A stretch of 64,000 bases of DNA. Origin: Formicarius rufipectus (taxonomy: Eukaryota > Chordata > Aves > Passeriformes > Formicariidae). The notes beneath the pieces are model-generated. The model was not told the origin of the DNA. It did no database searches and saw only the letters and a list, made by a program, of their open reading frames with translations. The stretch lies in contig VXAU01003746.1 of assembly GCA_013399695.1 (NCBI GenBank), positions 257,011 to 321,010 of the forward strand, in the 5' to 3' direction. The position numbers and the translations under genes were made by a program. Position 1 is the stretch's first letter, and every line of letters begins with the position of its first letter. Below, in pieces: positions 1 through 9,988 of this stretch.

Positions 1-1600
1 AGCACGAATGAGACGAGAGCTGGTTTGAGTCTTTATCCACTCTAAACAAACTGAAGAGGAGCCCAAGGTAAGGCTAAAACACATCTAGCATGGGTTAGGC
101 TTCTCAGCTCTAATGTAATGGGCCTTCGTTTCCGCTTCTGATAATTTAGTGCAGAAGAGAAAACAGGAATCTAGAAAATTATGCAGGACATTCATCCAGT
201 CTGAAATCATTCAGTCTGGAAAATGTGATTATATAAAACCATATAAAGACATTTTTATACCATTCCCAACCTTCCATCTATAACAAAGAGCTCCATATCC
301 TTGTTAATAACCATCCTGTTAACAAAATGAAACAAAGCCTGCAAAGCTTTCAACTTTCAACACAGGGTCTTTTTAATTATGAAGCCTTCAGTTGAGATGC
401 CAAGCTTCTGTCAAGGGGTGTGTGTGAGAGAGAGTAGTCTGCGTACGAGGACTTGCAGTGGGAACTGCACTGAAGTGAGCGTACGATCCCTCTGTCAGCC
501 GTTTCTCTTCTCTTTGGTTTTATCCTGTGGGAAGTAGCTTTACATTCAAATTCAGACTACAAGGGGTTCTACGAAAGCTGAATTTCTGCACTGACCGTGC
601 TTATTCTGCAGTGTGTCACACTCCCCACGGTGAGGGCTAAGTTCTCCCTATTTTGTTCAGCTTCTGTTTAATGCAGACAAAATTCCTCCTTCTCACAAGG
701 ATTCCAGGAGAAAGCAAAGACAGAGAGCAAGGGCAGGCAGAGACAAACACCACAGTTTGCCTTGGACTCCCTGTTTTGAAACTCTTGCCAGTCTCACTGA
801 GGTAATAATTTTGATTTGATTGAATAAAAAATACTAATCCAGCCCATTTCTGAAAAGTGTAGTCAGCAGTGTATGATTCCTCTATTCCTTTTGCCTTAAT
901 AATGTCACTGCTTAGCTCTTGGTTGCAGGTATTCATGATGATACAGTGGGACAGAAATACACAGGAGACCAGGGGGTTTTGATGTGGTTCTAAGAGTCAC
1001 TGAAATAGTGACCTATATTGGTATGGGAAACTTTTTTCCCGACCATTTTCATCCTCAGTGTGCTTTACAGACCTGAGAGCTGCATCTCTTTGAACTGTGG
1101 CAATGCAGAGCAGAAAGCAGCTTCTCCAGCTGAGGCTGCAGGAAACATTCTGCTACACAAGGATTGGAAGGATAAGCAGAGCTTCTCACCCATATCTGGA
1201 TAAAGAGTTGCCTGTTAACACGCTTTTACTTTCTTTCCCTCCCTTCCACTCCCTCCTGAAAAGTATATGGCTTTACTGGGTAAAAAGTAAAGGTACAGGG
1301 TCTGGCAAAGACTTCTTTTGTCTCATCTGTTTACTTGGAGGTAAATGAACCTGACCTACCACTTAATGAAATCTCCTTTGTACAGGATGAAGACTGCAGC
1401 TGGGATAAACAGAAGAAAAGGAAAACAAGGAGGCTTTCTTCTTCATATGTAAATTTTCTGTTAGGAAATGAAACTTGATATTAACCTAGCCTGTTGTTTT
1501 GAAACATACAGTTTGCTATTTATCTCCTATTAATTTCTTAATGCTCTGGACTTCCATAGCCTAGGCAAGCCATTGCACTTAAAAGAACACATTAAGAGAG
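1..1600. other. Unassigned non-coding DNA
   Basis: I see no recognisable gene, RNA gene or interspersed repeat here. Open frames are short (under 100 codons) and overlap on both strands, as expected by chance. The base composition is ordinary AT-rich vertebrate DNA with a short TG/AG run near 418-436. It could be intergenic or intronic. Confidence 0.6.
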
Positions 1601-1634
1601 TTTTTTTGGTGTTTTTTTTGTTTGTTTGTTTTTT
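1601..1634. repeat. T/G-only low-complexity tract
   Basis: The plus strand consists only of T and G over about 34 bases, ending in TTTG units. It is the first of about ten similar strand-asymmetric tracts in the window and has no coding potential. Confidence 0.85.
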
Positions 1635-2216
1635 ATTCAATTCTTTGCCATTTTGTAGATTAAATGATGTTTCTAAAAACCTGAAAAGGTGATTCAAAAC
1701 CTCAGAATTCTGTCCATGTCAGTTGATACCTGCAAACAATGTCCAATGAACTCCATACTCCAAACTTTTTTGACTTGGTAGTTATCACAGTCTGATTTGT
1801 TATTGTAATGGATTTACTTGTATGAAAAAATAATGTACATTATATGTCTACATATATATTACATGAATAATGCTTTTGAGGGGCTGAGGGGAGGAGTTTG
1901 AAGAAGAGACATGACTTCGATGCTATTGAAGATTGTGTCATAATCATCAAATGAAGCTTGTGCCAGATAGACCAGATGGAGCTTTCAATCAACAGACTGC
2001 ATTTATTTTTTATATCTGCGGCTTATTTGATATCAATGCAACTTTTAATAGGATAAGGTAATAAAAAAGATCTGCTCATAGGGGAAAAAGAGAGCCATTA
2101 GGAGCTCACACCTTATTATCTGACCTGACAGCACAAATAGATGATGGGCAAAAGACAAAGTACAATACCCAACTCAATTGGAAGAGATTTGTTTGGTGCT
2201 TTCTGCTAGAGCAAAA
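1635..2216. other. Unassigned AT-rich non-coding DNA
   Basis: There is no gene or repeat family I recognise. The stretch holds AT-rich sequence with short TATA-like runs around 1840-1865. It ends at the segment that also appears, shortened, on the far side of the SINE-like insertion. Confidence 0.55.
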
Positions 2217-2310
2217 GTTGGCATGAATGATTATTTCATCCTCCCATACCATGATAAGTTTCAGAGCTTTTCTATCTTTCTATGCACATATTAATGATTA
2301 ATTATACTTG
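2217..2310. repeat. Left flank duplicate of SINE copy 1, carrying 74 extra bases
   Basis: Positions 2217-2228 (GTTGGCATGAAT) and 2303-2310 (TATACTTG) reappear fused as one continuous 20-base block at 2726-2745 on the other side of the SINE-like element. Either the target duplication was about 20 bp and a 74-bp segment later entered the left copy, or the duplication was 94 bp and the right copy lost 74 bp. A roughly 20-bp duplication agrees with the 21-bp duplication around the second copy. The match to the right flank is read directly; the event order is inferred. Confidence 0.6.
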
Positions 2311-2325
2311 TTGTTGTTGGCTGGA

Positions 2326-2339
2326 CTTCGCGAACGAAG
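2326..2339 (-). other. 3' stem-loop of SINE copy 1
   Basis: On the minus strand this reads CTTCG-TTCG-CGAAG, a perfect 5-bp stem closing a TTCG loop, just upstream of the triplet tail. The same 14 bases are unchanged in the other copy. In LINE/SINE pairs a 3' stem-loop next to a simple tail is often the site recognised by the partner reverse transcriptase; that role here is an inference. Confidence 0.6.
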
Positions 2340-2472
2340 ATCTTGGGATAAGCCTGTGCAATGGATTTTTTAGGTGAGGCACAGTGTGCGCAGAACTGGC
2401 CCCTCTCCCTTTACTCCTGAGGCTCATCTTGCCATGGCCGAGCAGCTCGGACGGCGACAGCGAGTTCCTCCA

Positions 2473-2483
2473 GGATTCGTACC
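2473..2483 (-). promoter_or_regulatory. Pol III B box (mutated), SINE copy 1
   Basis: The minus strand reads GGTACGAATCC, one base away from the canonical GGTTCGAATCC in copy 2. The altered T lies in the T-loop position that is nearly invariant in functional B boxes, so internal Pol III promotion of this copy is probably impaired. Confidence 0.65.
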
Positions 2484-2527
2484 GGCGTCCTCAGAGGAGG
2501 AGCCGGCTCCACAGGCGGGGGCCTACG

Positions 2528-2538
2528 CCACTCGGCCA
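2528..2538 (-). promoter_or_regulatory. Pol III A box, SINE copy 1
   Basis: The minus strand reads TGGCCGAGTGG, a standard tRNA A box of the type seen in serine and leucine tRNAs. The start-to-start distance to the B box is 55 bases, which fits a class II tRNA with a long variable arm. Confidence 0.7.
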
Positions 2539-2725
2539 ACGCCCGCCGCCTCTCAAGTGTAACATACAAACAGAAAAGCAATAATGTCAGGCTGTTGAGC
2601 AATCCTGGGAGCCCACGTGGGTCAGAGCACCAGGGGAAGACCTCGCCTTGTCCTCTCTGCCACCGAATGACACAAATGTGGCACTGCAGCCATGCCTGTA
2701 ACACGAGCTGGGGCGAGCCCCAAAA

Positions 2726-2745
2726 GTTGGCATGAATTATACTTG
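2726..2745. repeat. Right target-site duplicate of SINE copy 1
   Basis: This 20-base block directly follows the 5' hairpin end of the element. Its first 12 and last 8 bases match 2217-2228 and 2303-2310 on the left. The last 11 bases (AATTATACTTG) alone also match 2300-2310 directly, immediately beside the triplet tail. Confidence 0.65.
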
Positions 2746-3050
2746 ATGACTTTGCTATAATAGCGCATTTCTTCTTTTATCTCTTTGCAAAAATATGTAG
2801 TGTAGCTTTGCCTGTGTCTATCTCAAATTGTTTTTATATATGTGTGTATATACTGTATTGTATTCTGCCTGCAGTAAAAAAGAGACAAAAAGTAAAAAGG
2901 AGTTTGATAAATAACCAATGTGTGTCACTTTTCTGTATGAGGAATGACTTATAAAAAAGCCCTAGAGCTATGACTCACTTTGGCCTTCTAGATAGGGACA
3001 GATAGAGAATATATATATATCTATAAAGGAAAAATAAACTCTTGTTTAAA

Positions 3051-3092
3051 TTGTTTGTGGTTTGTTTGTTTGTTTGTTTGTTTGTTTGTTTT
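3051..3092. repeat. (TTTG)n microsatellite
   Basis: Consecutive TTTG units follow a short TTG-rich lead-in. It is one of the purer TTTG arrays in the window. Confidence 0.9.
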
Positions 3093-3134
3093 CCAAAATG
3101 TCTCTTTTCTCCCTTGCTCTCTCTTTTCTCTTTC

Positions 3135-3162
3135 TTTTTTTTTTTTTTTTTTTTTTTTTTTT
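3135..3162. repeat. Poly-T tract, 28 T
   Basis: An uninterrupted run of 28 T follows a pyrimidine-rich stretch from about 3100. Its length is prone to polymerase slippage, so the exact count may not be reliable. No transposable element is attached that would make it a tail. Confidence 0.9.
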
Positions 3163-3721
3163 CATAGTGGTAGTCCCTGTCTATTCTGCTAAATGAAGAT
3201 GGATAATCCAAAATAATACTCCACTCAGTTTCTTTAAGCATTTGAATATATCAAGACTATTGTATGAAAAATTATGTTGCTTCTCTGAAAGTTATACAGC
3301 CTTACAGGTAATTTCCTCTTCTCTTTTCTTAATTCATATATGTTCTCCTAAAAGAAGAAAAAAAGATGTTTGTGGCCTAGGATGTACTTTTTGTTATTGA
3401 GACAGATGAAAATTCTGTATGGCAAATGCTCTCATGTTTACAGAGAACAAACAATCCTACACATTCCTTCCCTAGGCCTGTACAGCTCCCTTTCTACCAC
3501 ATCCCTGTGCTCGTCTAGCATTGGACTCTGCCCCACATGAGACCGCAGGCATGGACTGGGGCGTGCTTCGTCCTTTAGAATACAAAGCATTTGGAACAAA
3601 GAAACAAGGATTTTTCCATTTAATTTAAATTTTATATTTTTATTTCCTAAAGACAACTTTTGAACAATATTTGATTTTTGTCTTACAGTGTGAAACATTA
3701 GTAAAATATCATGGTAATGAG

Positions 3722-3796
3722 CAGAATGAATTGTAAAGAGAGATTTTCATACTTGATTCTGTAAATACCTTTAATATATCATCACAATTCATTCTG
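3722..3796. repeat. Perfect 13-bp inverted repeat with 49-bp spacer
   Basis: CAGAATGAATTGT at 3722-3734 is the exact reverse complement of 3784-3796. The arms enclose 49 bases of AT-rich sequence. It could be a coincidental cruciform, a small miniature transposon remnant, or an RNA hairpin. I see no clear target-site duplication next to the arms, so the transposon reading is weak. Confidence 0.5.
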
Positions 3797-4530
3797 TATG
3801 TAATTTTCCAATACAGTTTTCTAACAGACAAAAGACTGGGTTTAAGACTGAGATAGGAGGACTCTTCCATATAGTTCAGATTTTAGGTGAGAAGTTAATA
3901 TCTGAGCATGGCGGAGTCACCTCTGTGGATTCACCTGGTGGGCTCAGACCAGTCCCTCTCACCTCTCCAAACCTGGCACTATAATCAGCAAGTCTCTACA
4001 CAGAGTTGAAGTGTTAAGCAATCATGATGACTTAGCCATCAACTTGACCTTTAAGATCCCTTCAGAACAGATTTGATCCACACTGATTCACTTTATCCTT
4101 CAGACCATCAGATCTATATTAAACCCCTGATTGACCAGAAGTAATTTTTTTTTGATGCCTTATGTTAGCAATGTCCCATCGCTCAACATGAAAGTCACAC
4201 CTTATTGAAGTAAAAGGGAGGATAGGTTTCAATGGAACTGGGATTTCACCTGGCAAACCCAAGCAACAGTGTTTGGGTCCTACCCATGTCTGAAGGTGCA
4301 TGAATCCTTCTATGGTGCCCATAATATCATTATGAAAAATACATTTTACAAGCTACTATGATGACTTCATGACCCAAGTGTGTATTTAGAAATAACAGAA
4401 TTTATTTTAAAAATGTACAAGGATGACATAAATTATATATTGGGTTACTACAAAATGCTTTGTTGCATGGTATGATAATTGCATTGTTTTGTTATTCCTT
4501 TGGTAATGAAAGCTTTTACTTATTTGTAAG

Positions 4531-4561
4531 TTTGGTTGTTTTTTGTTTTGTTTTGTTTTTT
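4531..4561. repeat. (TTTTG)n tract
   Basis: T/G-only sequence on the plus strand with three TTTTG-like units, inside otherwise ordinary DNA. Confidence 0.8.
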
Positions 4562-5440
4562 CCTGAACATGAGGAATACAACACATCAGGGAAAAAATAT
4601 GTAAAAACACTAGGCAGTTGTGATGCAGGAAAATAGGGGCAAATAACATAGACATTTGTGATATTCAGTAAAGTTTATCCTTGGATTTCTGTAACTACTT
4701 CTTATAATTCTAGTAATTTTGTTTCCTTCATTACACTTCCTTCAAATGACATTTCCATAACCTACAGATGAGTCAGCTGCCTTGGTAACTCATCCTTGTT
4801 TTGTCCTGAGGGGTAGTTTTCTGCCTCTATCTTGATCCAAATAGGTTAGATTCTTTTCCAAAAATGCTGAAGAGATAGAGTTCTCTCTGTTCTGTAGCAA
4901 TGGAAGTGAAGCACTGATATGTAGTTGCTTCACTATATGTCAGGATTTCTAAGCAGTGTTACAAACATATTTTGCTTATTCTGATTTGACTCTTATTCTG
5001 TCATGCATAAAATTCTACTTGCTTAAGAGACAATTTGGAAACAATTTTAAGTACCCTCAGTTATGCACATACTCCAGATATTGAGGATGGGCTAGGACAG
5101 AGTACCAAGAAATGTATGGAAATAAATTCCTAAACATCACAGAATAAAATCCAACTCAATTAAAATTATAGAAGACCAAGTTCTGAGAACACCTTTCCCA
5201 AAGCATTGGCATATGTTACATTTGACCTCATCACTGAGTTTTACACTGGCATGGTGCTCCAAGTATGACACTAAGTGCATATATTTTCAGACATGATACT
5301 TTCTCCAAAGCCATTTCCTACTTTTTGACATGCAAAGCAGAGAGGTTTCTTCACATATTACTCCCTCTTATCCAGCCAGAAACAGAAGGAAATACCATCA
5401 AACTTCTTCAGCTGGGAGAAAGAAAGTGGCTTAAAATTTA

Positions 5441-5805
5441 AATCACAGAATATGCCAAGGAAGGAACCCACAAAGATCGTCAAGTCCAACTACTGGTCCT
5501 GCACAGGACCATCCCTAAGAGTCACACCATGTGCCTGAGAGTACCATCCAAATGATTCTTGAACTCTGTCAGGCTTGGTGCTGTGACCGCTTCCCTGGGG
5601 AACCTGTTTCAGTGCCCAACCACAGTTTCCGTAAAGAACCTATTTCCAATATCCAACCTAAACCTTCCCTGACACAATTTCAGGCCATATCCTCGGGTCC
5701 TGTCACTGGTCACCACAGAGAAGAGATCAGTGCCTGGCCCTTGCCTTCCTCTTACAAGTGAGTTGTAATGAGGTCTTCTCTCAGTCTCCTCCAGACTGAA
5801 CTTGA
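5441..5805 (-). mobile_element. CR1 LINE, 3' end, 5'-truncated
   Basis: This stretch matches the avian CR1 3' region read in reverse. The plus strand starts near the CACAGAAT block, continues through the CAAGTCCAAC block, TTCCCTGGGGAACCTGTTTC, the CCAATATCCAACCTAAACC block, and ends at the CTCCTCCAGACTGAAC block. All occur in the order of a CR1 3' UTR plus the last part of ORF2. CR1 copies are usually 5'-truncated, so the missing upstream part is normal. The CAGAAT motif at the left end corresponds to the CR1 3' terminal 8-mer, here eroded. The sequence is diverged, so this is not a recent insertion. The open frame at 5531-5761 lies antisense within it and is not a gene. Confidence 0.88.
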
Positions 5806-5850
5806 AATGGTTGAAATAGTGGAAAGTTTACAATCGCTCTTGGAAACAAG

Positions 5851-5887
5851 AAAAAAAACAAACAAAACCCACAAATAAATAAAAAAT
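5851..5887. repeat. A/C-rich tract
   Basis: Adenine runs interspersed with CAAA and CAAAA units; the complementary strand is T/G-rich. It borders the AT-rich block that follows. Confidence 0.75.
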
Positions 5888-6115
5888 TACAATATATCAA
5901 TTTCTATATATAAATACTAGTTATATAAACATATACAGTACTATATAACTGTACTTTATACTATATTTAATATGATATAAAATATGAATTTATATGTTTT
6001 ATAGTATATAATAAATACATAGAATATATTCCTATTAATTTTAATGTATTTTAGGAAATACATAATCCATAAATAACTAAATATAGCTATGGATATGAAT
6101 ATAGTACAACCATTT
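5888..6115. repeat. Highly AT-rich low-complexity block
   Basis: About 230 bases composed almost wholly of A and T with TATATA-like words and very few G or C. It is probably degenerate microsatellite or simply low-complexity sequence; no element boundaries are visible. Confidence 0.7.
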
Positions 6116-6359
6116 ATAGAATATATTCACATGTTCCCTAATGACTGATTTGCTCTGTTTCCTGGACAGTATTTCTAGGATATTATTATATTGTGTTAGC
6201 ATGGGCATATTCTGCTGGCACCCATTTGCCACCAAAGTTACTAATCATGGAAGAAAGTGGTATAGAAAGTCATATTGATGTTTTGCCTTTCCAAAGGAAG
6301 TAATTGACAGCAAAGCATATTTCAAGGTCTGGTTGCCAACATACTCAATTAAACAGAAT

Positions 6360-6384
6360 TTGGAGGAGGAGGAGGAGGAGGGGG
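6360..6384. repeat. (GGA)n short microsatellite
   Basis: Seven consecutive GGA-type triplets ending in a GGGG run. It lies within a chance open frame and has no visible function. Confidence 0.85.
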
Positions 6385-6989
6385 ATGGCTGGAAACTCCC
6401 AGTCATACTACAAATGTCAGCTATCTGTTGTCAGAGACCTGGTGACGTTGAACCAAACTGTGAAATATGTGAATTCTTCAAACATTGCTGATGATGCAGC
6501 ACCAGATTTTTATTTTTTTCTGTGTGCATGTGACTGCTTTTGACCATGACAGGTTTTCATAAATCTGGTGTCATTATAGAACACATGACTTGTGTCACCA
6601 CTGCTGCAACAAGAGAAATCCATCACAGATCAAAGTGCCAGGAAAAGTCCTATTCACTATATAAGCCCCACTTAAGCTTTCCAAATACAGCTTGAGTGGA
6701 ATTTCAGGGGGCCATAGGCCATGTTTTGCTCCTATACACACACATGAATTTTACACTGTGAAAACAAACTAAAATACAAAGCATTTTCTAATGTAACATG
6801 AAGCTATCTGAAGTCACAAGGCCATTTGGAGCTAGATAACACTGCTAGTATTTTACCTTGAATACTGTGTTATTTTTTTTAGAATATGAAGCAAAACAAT
6901 GAAACAGTCCAATATTATTTGAATACTTTGTAACATTAGACCTTCAACCTACATATTGTATTAGATCTATCTGAGCAGAGTTCTCTATA

Positions 6990-7085
6990 ACCTGCTCAGA
7001 TTAAAAGTTCTTTGAGCAAGGATCGTGCCTATTTTTGTGTTTATACATTGCCAAGAGTGTTGCAAGCTACATAAAAACTTTCTCT
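6990..7085 (+). mobile_element. Possible ancient L2/MIR-like repeat tail
   Basis: The words AAGTTCTTTGAGCAAGGATC and GTGCCTATTTTTGTGTTTAT, in this order, resemble the 3' tail shared by ancient amniote L2/MIR-type repeats, which runs from an AGCTCTTTGGGGCAGGGAC-like block to a GTGCCTAGCAC-like block. Only about 80 bases resemble it and the rest is too eroded to follow. It could also be an unrelated 3' UTR-like sequence. Confidence 0.35.
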
Positions 7086-9638
7086 GAGGGATTTGTTTAA
7101 CTATGAGAAAACCCACATTTATTTCTCTCTATATGTAAACTATGTATCTATAAATTGATAAATAAATATGTTTGTTTACAGGAAGGTAATTGTGTTAATT
7201 CACTGTAACGCTTCCTCCCTTAGGAAGCCTGTTCAGGTAATACTCTTTTTTTCCCCTCCCAATACTTAAATGCAATGCTAACTCTATTTATAATGTACAT
7301 ATTATAACAAATAAAATGTAAGACCTTTTAAATAATTATGCAGTGAAAAAAAATGTAGCTTGACTAATAATTTAAAACCTATAGAGACATTTATGTCATC
7401 CCATTCTTTGCAATGAGCAAAATCCTTGTTGTGGTTGATTTCAGTAAAGATTCCAGNATTTCAATAAAACAATAGAAAATAAAATATTCTGTTCATCAAG
7501 GCATGTGTATGTAATTTCAAGAAATATTTCATTTGAAATTGTCTCATTTTATTCTCTCTGATTCTATAAAAAAAAAATCACTATAGGGGGAGAAAGTCAA
7601 ACTAGAGATTATATTAGGCTGAGGCAAATGGTATTCACCTTTTATAGTCCCTATGTTTTATAATGAAGATACTTCATTGAAACAATGATGCATACTTCAA
7701 CAGTTCCCTGGAGAGCAGTGAATCCTGTTTGGAGAGATTCATGAATATGTGCATTAGCACAATCCAACTGGAACTTGCCCTTAAAAAACGAACCTCAAGA
7801 GAAGCTGATCAGTTCCCGCTTATGTATATAATCAGAAGGTTATCATATTATCTCCCCCTCCACAGGGAAAAGCAGATGCATATTCTTCTACCACTTTAAG
7901 ATGAGAAATGCCAAAGGAAACAACAATTTCCCGCTCCCTACGCTTTCAGCAAAATTTACTGTATGAATCCAGAAAGACCTACGGTGAGCTTCTCTAAAGA
8001 AGGATTTATTTTGCATATGATTAGTCATAGTTTAAACCTTTATAAAAAAATTACATCTACATTAATTTAGTCAAGGCCATCAATAAATCTGAAGTGAGTT
8101 CAAAGACTGCTATAAATGGCAGAAGGATGAGACAAACATTTCAGAGAGTCAAGGTTTGAGAAGATATACATGAAGCTCTGTGTCCTGAAGATGAATGAGG
8201 AACACTTGGCAGTTCTTGAAGCAGTAGTTTATTTAAAGTACAAAGAATTCAGTGAAAAATACTTCTGACCAGCAGTTGGTGCCCAGCTTTCAAGAAAAAT
8301 GGCAGACCACCACCAAGCTAGTGACAATGATAAAGAATAGTCACATAGATTTGCAGATTTATCTTTCGGTTTGTAGCAACTTCAGCTCTGTGAAAGAGAG
8401 TATAGCAGTGAGACTCCTTACTACATCTGAAAACAAACTTAAAAGAGCTACTGCCTTATTATGGTGCATATTATTAAGTGGTCATTACAGATACCAGACA
8501 GCAGCAATAAGCTTTATCATCCAAAACGAGTAATCATTTGATCTAAACTTGGAAAGATTAAATAGCTCAATGAAATGGGAAAGAAAAAAAATTATCAATC
8601 ATTTTCTGGATAAAAGGTACCACTGTCTTATTGACACCTCTTCTATACCCTCTGAGTCTGTAGCATCTGTACTCATTTGTGTTGGTAGCTAATTGCGCTA
8701 AATGCAATGCAGAGTTTGCTTAAAAAGATGTCCTCAATTTTATTATTGCTAGGAAAAATTCTGATGCCACTGGCTGACATGTTTAATTGAAGTTGTCAAA
8801 CAGTCATTACTAAGACATCTGTGAGAATGAATTTGGAGAAACTCTTCCAAGACATAACTTCATCTCACCAAAAGCCACAAAGGAGGCAGTTTTTTTTATT
8901 ATTATTATTTTGAGGGGTTTTTCCAAGTACATATCAGGACTCCAGCCTTGTTCTTTGCAGCCCAAAGGTCTTGCATTCAAAAACTTTCTGGATGTCCACA
9001 AGATTTTGTGCACTGGAATCAAAAAAATCACTGCATCTCTACTAGTTTTTCCTTTATCGAGGAAAAAGCATTATGCCTCCTAAGTAAGATATATAGATAT
9101 GGAATAATTATACCCTCTAAAGAGGATATAATCTCATAATTCTGCAGTAGAGTTATCCTCAGGTTGCACCACAGACCGTACTTGCATGCCAGATAAACTA
9201 ACATTGGGCTCAGAGTCTAGTTTGAGGGTACTATTTTTAAGTTAAAAGCATATTGAATGGTGTTGAACACATATGAATTCATATGTGGGTTTGTGTGTAT
9301 GAAGTACCCTATTTAATAATGCAGATCTGCCTGTCTGGTTAGTTTTTATTCACACACACACACAGATAGACAGAAATCAAGCACTTGAAATAGTACCTTT
9401 TTTTTAAACAGCTAATGATGGCTCGTCACCATACAAAAGAAACACACTTTTTTAAATGTACTGATGGGGAGATAGGCTAGCAGGTTTATTTTGCTTAACT
9501 TGCTGGGATGTGTCTAACAGTGCCGTTATTACCGTATGTCATCAAATAACCAGCATAAGCAGCTGTGTTGTTCCTTCACAGTGACCTCACCTAGAAGTTT
9601 AGGGACCAGGAGCAGGGTGATACCTATTATTAGCCCCA
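7086..9638. other. Unassigned AT-rich non-coding DNA
   Basis: No gene or repeat family is recognisable. There is one undetermined base at 7457, a short TTA run at 8896-8909 and a short CA run at 9353-9363. An open frame of 93 codons at 8252-8533 shows no domain I know and no flanking splice-site evidence that would make it convincing. Confidence 0.55.
7457..7457. other. Single undetermined base (N)
   Basis: One N inside AT-rich sequence, not in any feature that I could call. Confidence 0.95.
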
Positions 9639-9660
9639 CACAGGCATGCACATGCCTGTG
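9639..9660. repeat. Perfect 10-bp palindrome, 2-bp spacer
   Basis: CACAGGCATG and CATGCCTGTG are exact reverse complements separated by CA. It could extrude a cruciform, but with such a short spacer a stable RNA hairpin is unlikely. The inner CATGC core has p53-like half-site character, which I mention only as a resemblance. Confidence 0.7.
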
Positions 9661-9953
9661 CACAGTTCAAAAAAGTGTTTAAATGAAAAGAAATATTTCA
9701 CCCTAGTGAATAATTCACTGCTCCTATCTCTTGCTTCCACTGGGTGCATCCTTGCCCAAAAATATTTGCCAAAAATCTGGCAAAATCCATTAGATTTTGC
9801 AAAAAAGACACAACACAACAGCTACATACATATTTTTATATCTATATATGCTTTTGTCCCTGCTGTCTATTGAGTTTTTGAACTTGTGCAAAAATCAGTT
9901 TTCACCAGTGTAACAGTGATGTTTAGTGAAGACAAAGCTTGTTCATCACAGCA

Positions 9954-9988
9954 GGGGGACAAAGGGGAGGGGGATGAAGGTCAAAGGG
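9954..9988 (+). other. G-quadruplex candidate
   Basis: Four G runs occur on the plus strand: 5 G at 9954-9958, 4 G at 9964-9967, 5 G at 9969-9973 and 3 G at 9986-9988. The loops are 5, 1 and 12 bases. The long third loop puts it just outside the strict 1-7 loop rule. No gene nearby suggests a role. Confidence 0.45.

Larger units (their letters stand above)
2311..2725 (-). mobile_element. SINE-like retroelement with internal tRNA module, copy 1
   Basis: This element of about 415 bp is near-identical to the reverse complement of 51052-51471. By eye I count about 16 substitutions and 2 single-base indels, or roughly 96% identity. In its own orientation it begins at 2725 with a hairpin (TGGGGC/GCCCCA, 2722 to 2709). 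A leader of about 190 bp follows, then a tRNA-like module (about 2545 to 2465), a body, and a stem-loop (2339 to 2326). It ends at 2311 with an AAC/CAA triplet tail, which reads TTG on the plus strand. It is GC-rich against an AT-rich background and is flanked by duplicated target sequence, so it is a retrotransposed insertion. The B box carries a T to A change relative to the other copy, which probably weakens its promoter. The open frames that cross it are not shared intact between the copies. The family name is unknown to me. Confidence 0.8.
3163..5440. other. Unassigned non-coding DNA with small repeats
   Basis: No gene is supported. The stretch includes a perfect 13-bp inverted repeat (3722-3734 and 3784-3796, listed separately) and a T/G tract at 4531-4561 with TTTTG units. 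The remainder is AT-rich with no recognisable element; short open frames on both strands look like chance. Confidence 0.55.

Noticed and set aside
2384..2584. A gene in the GC-rich region of copy 1
   Set aside because: The GC richness belongs to the repeated element; the second copy at 51 kb shows it is mobile DNA.
5531..5761. 76-codon plus-strand open frame
   Set aside because: It lies antisense inside the CR1 3' end and its product is a translation of CR1 UTR sequence, not a gene.
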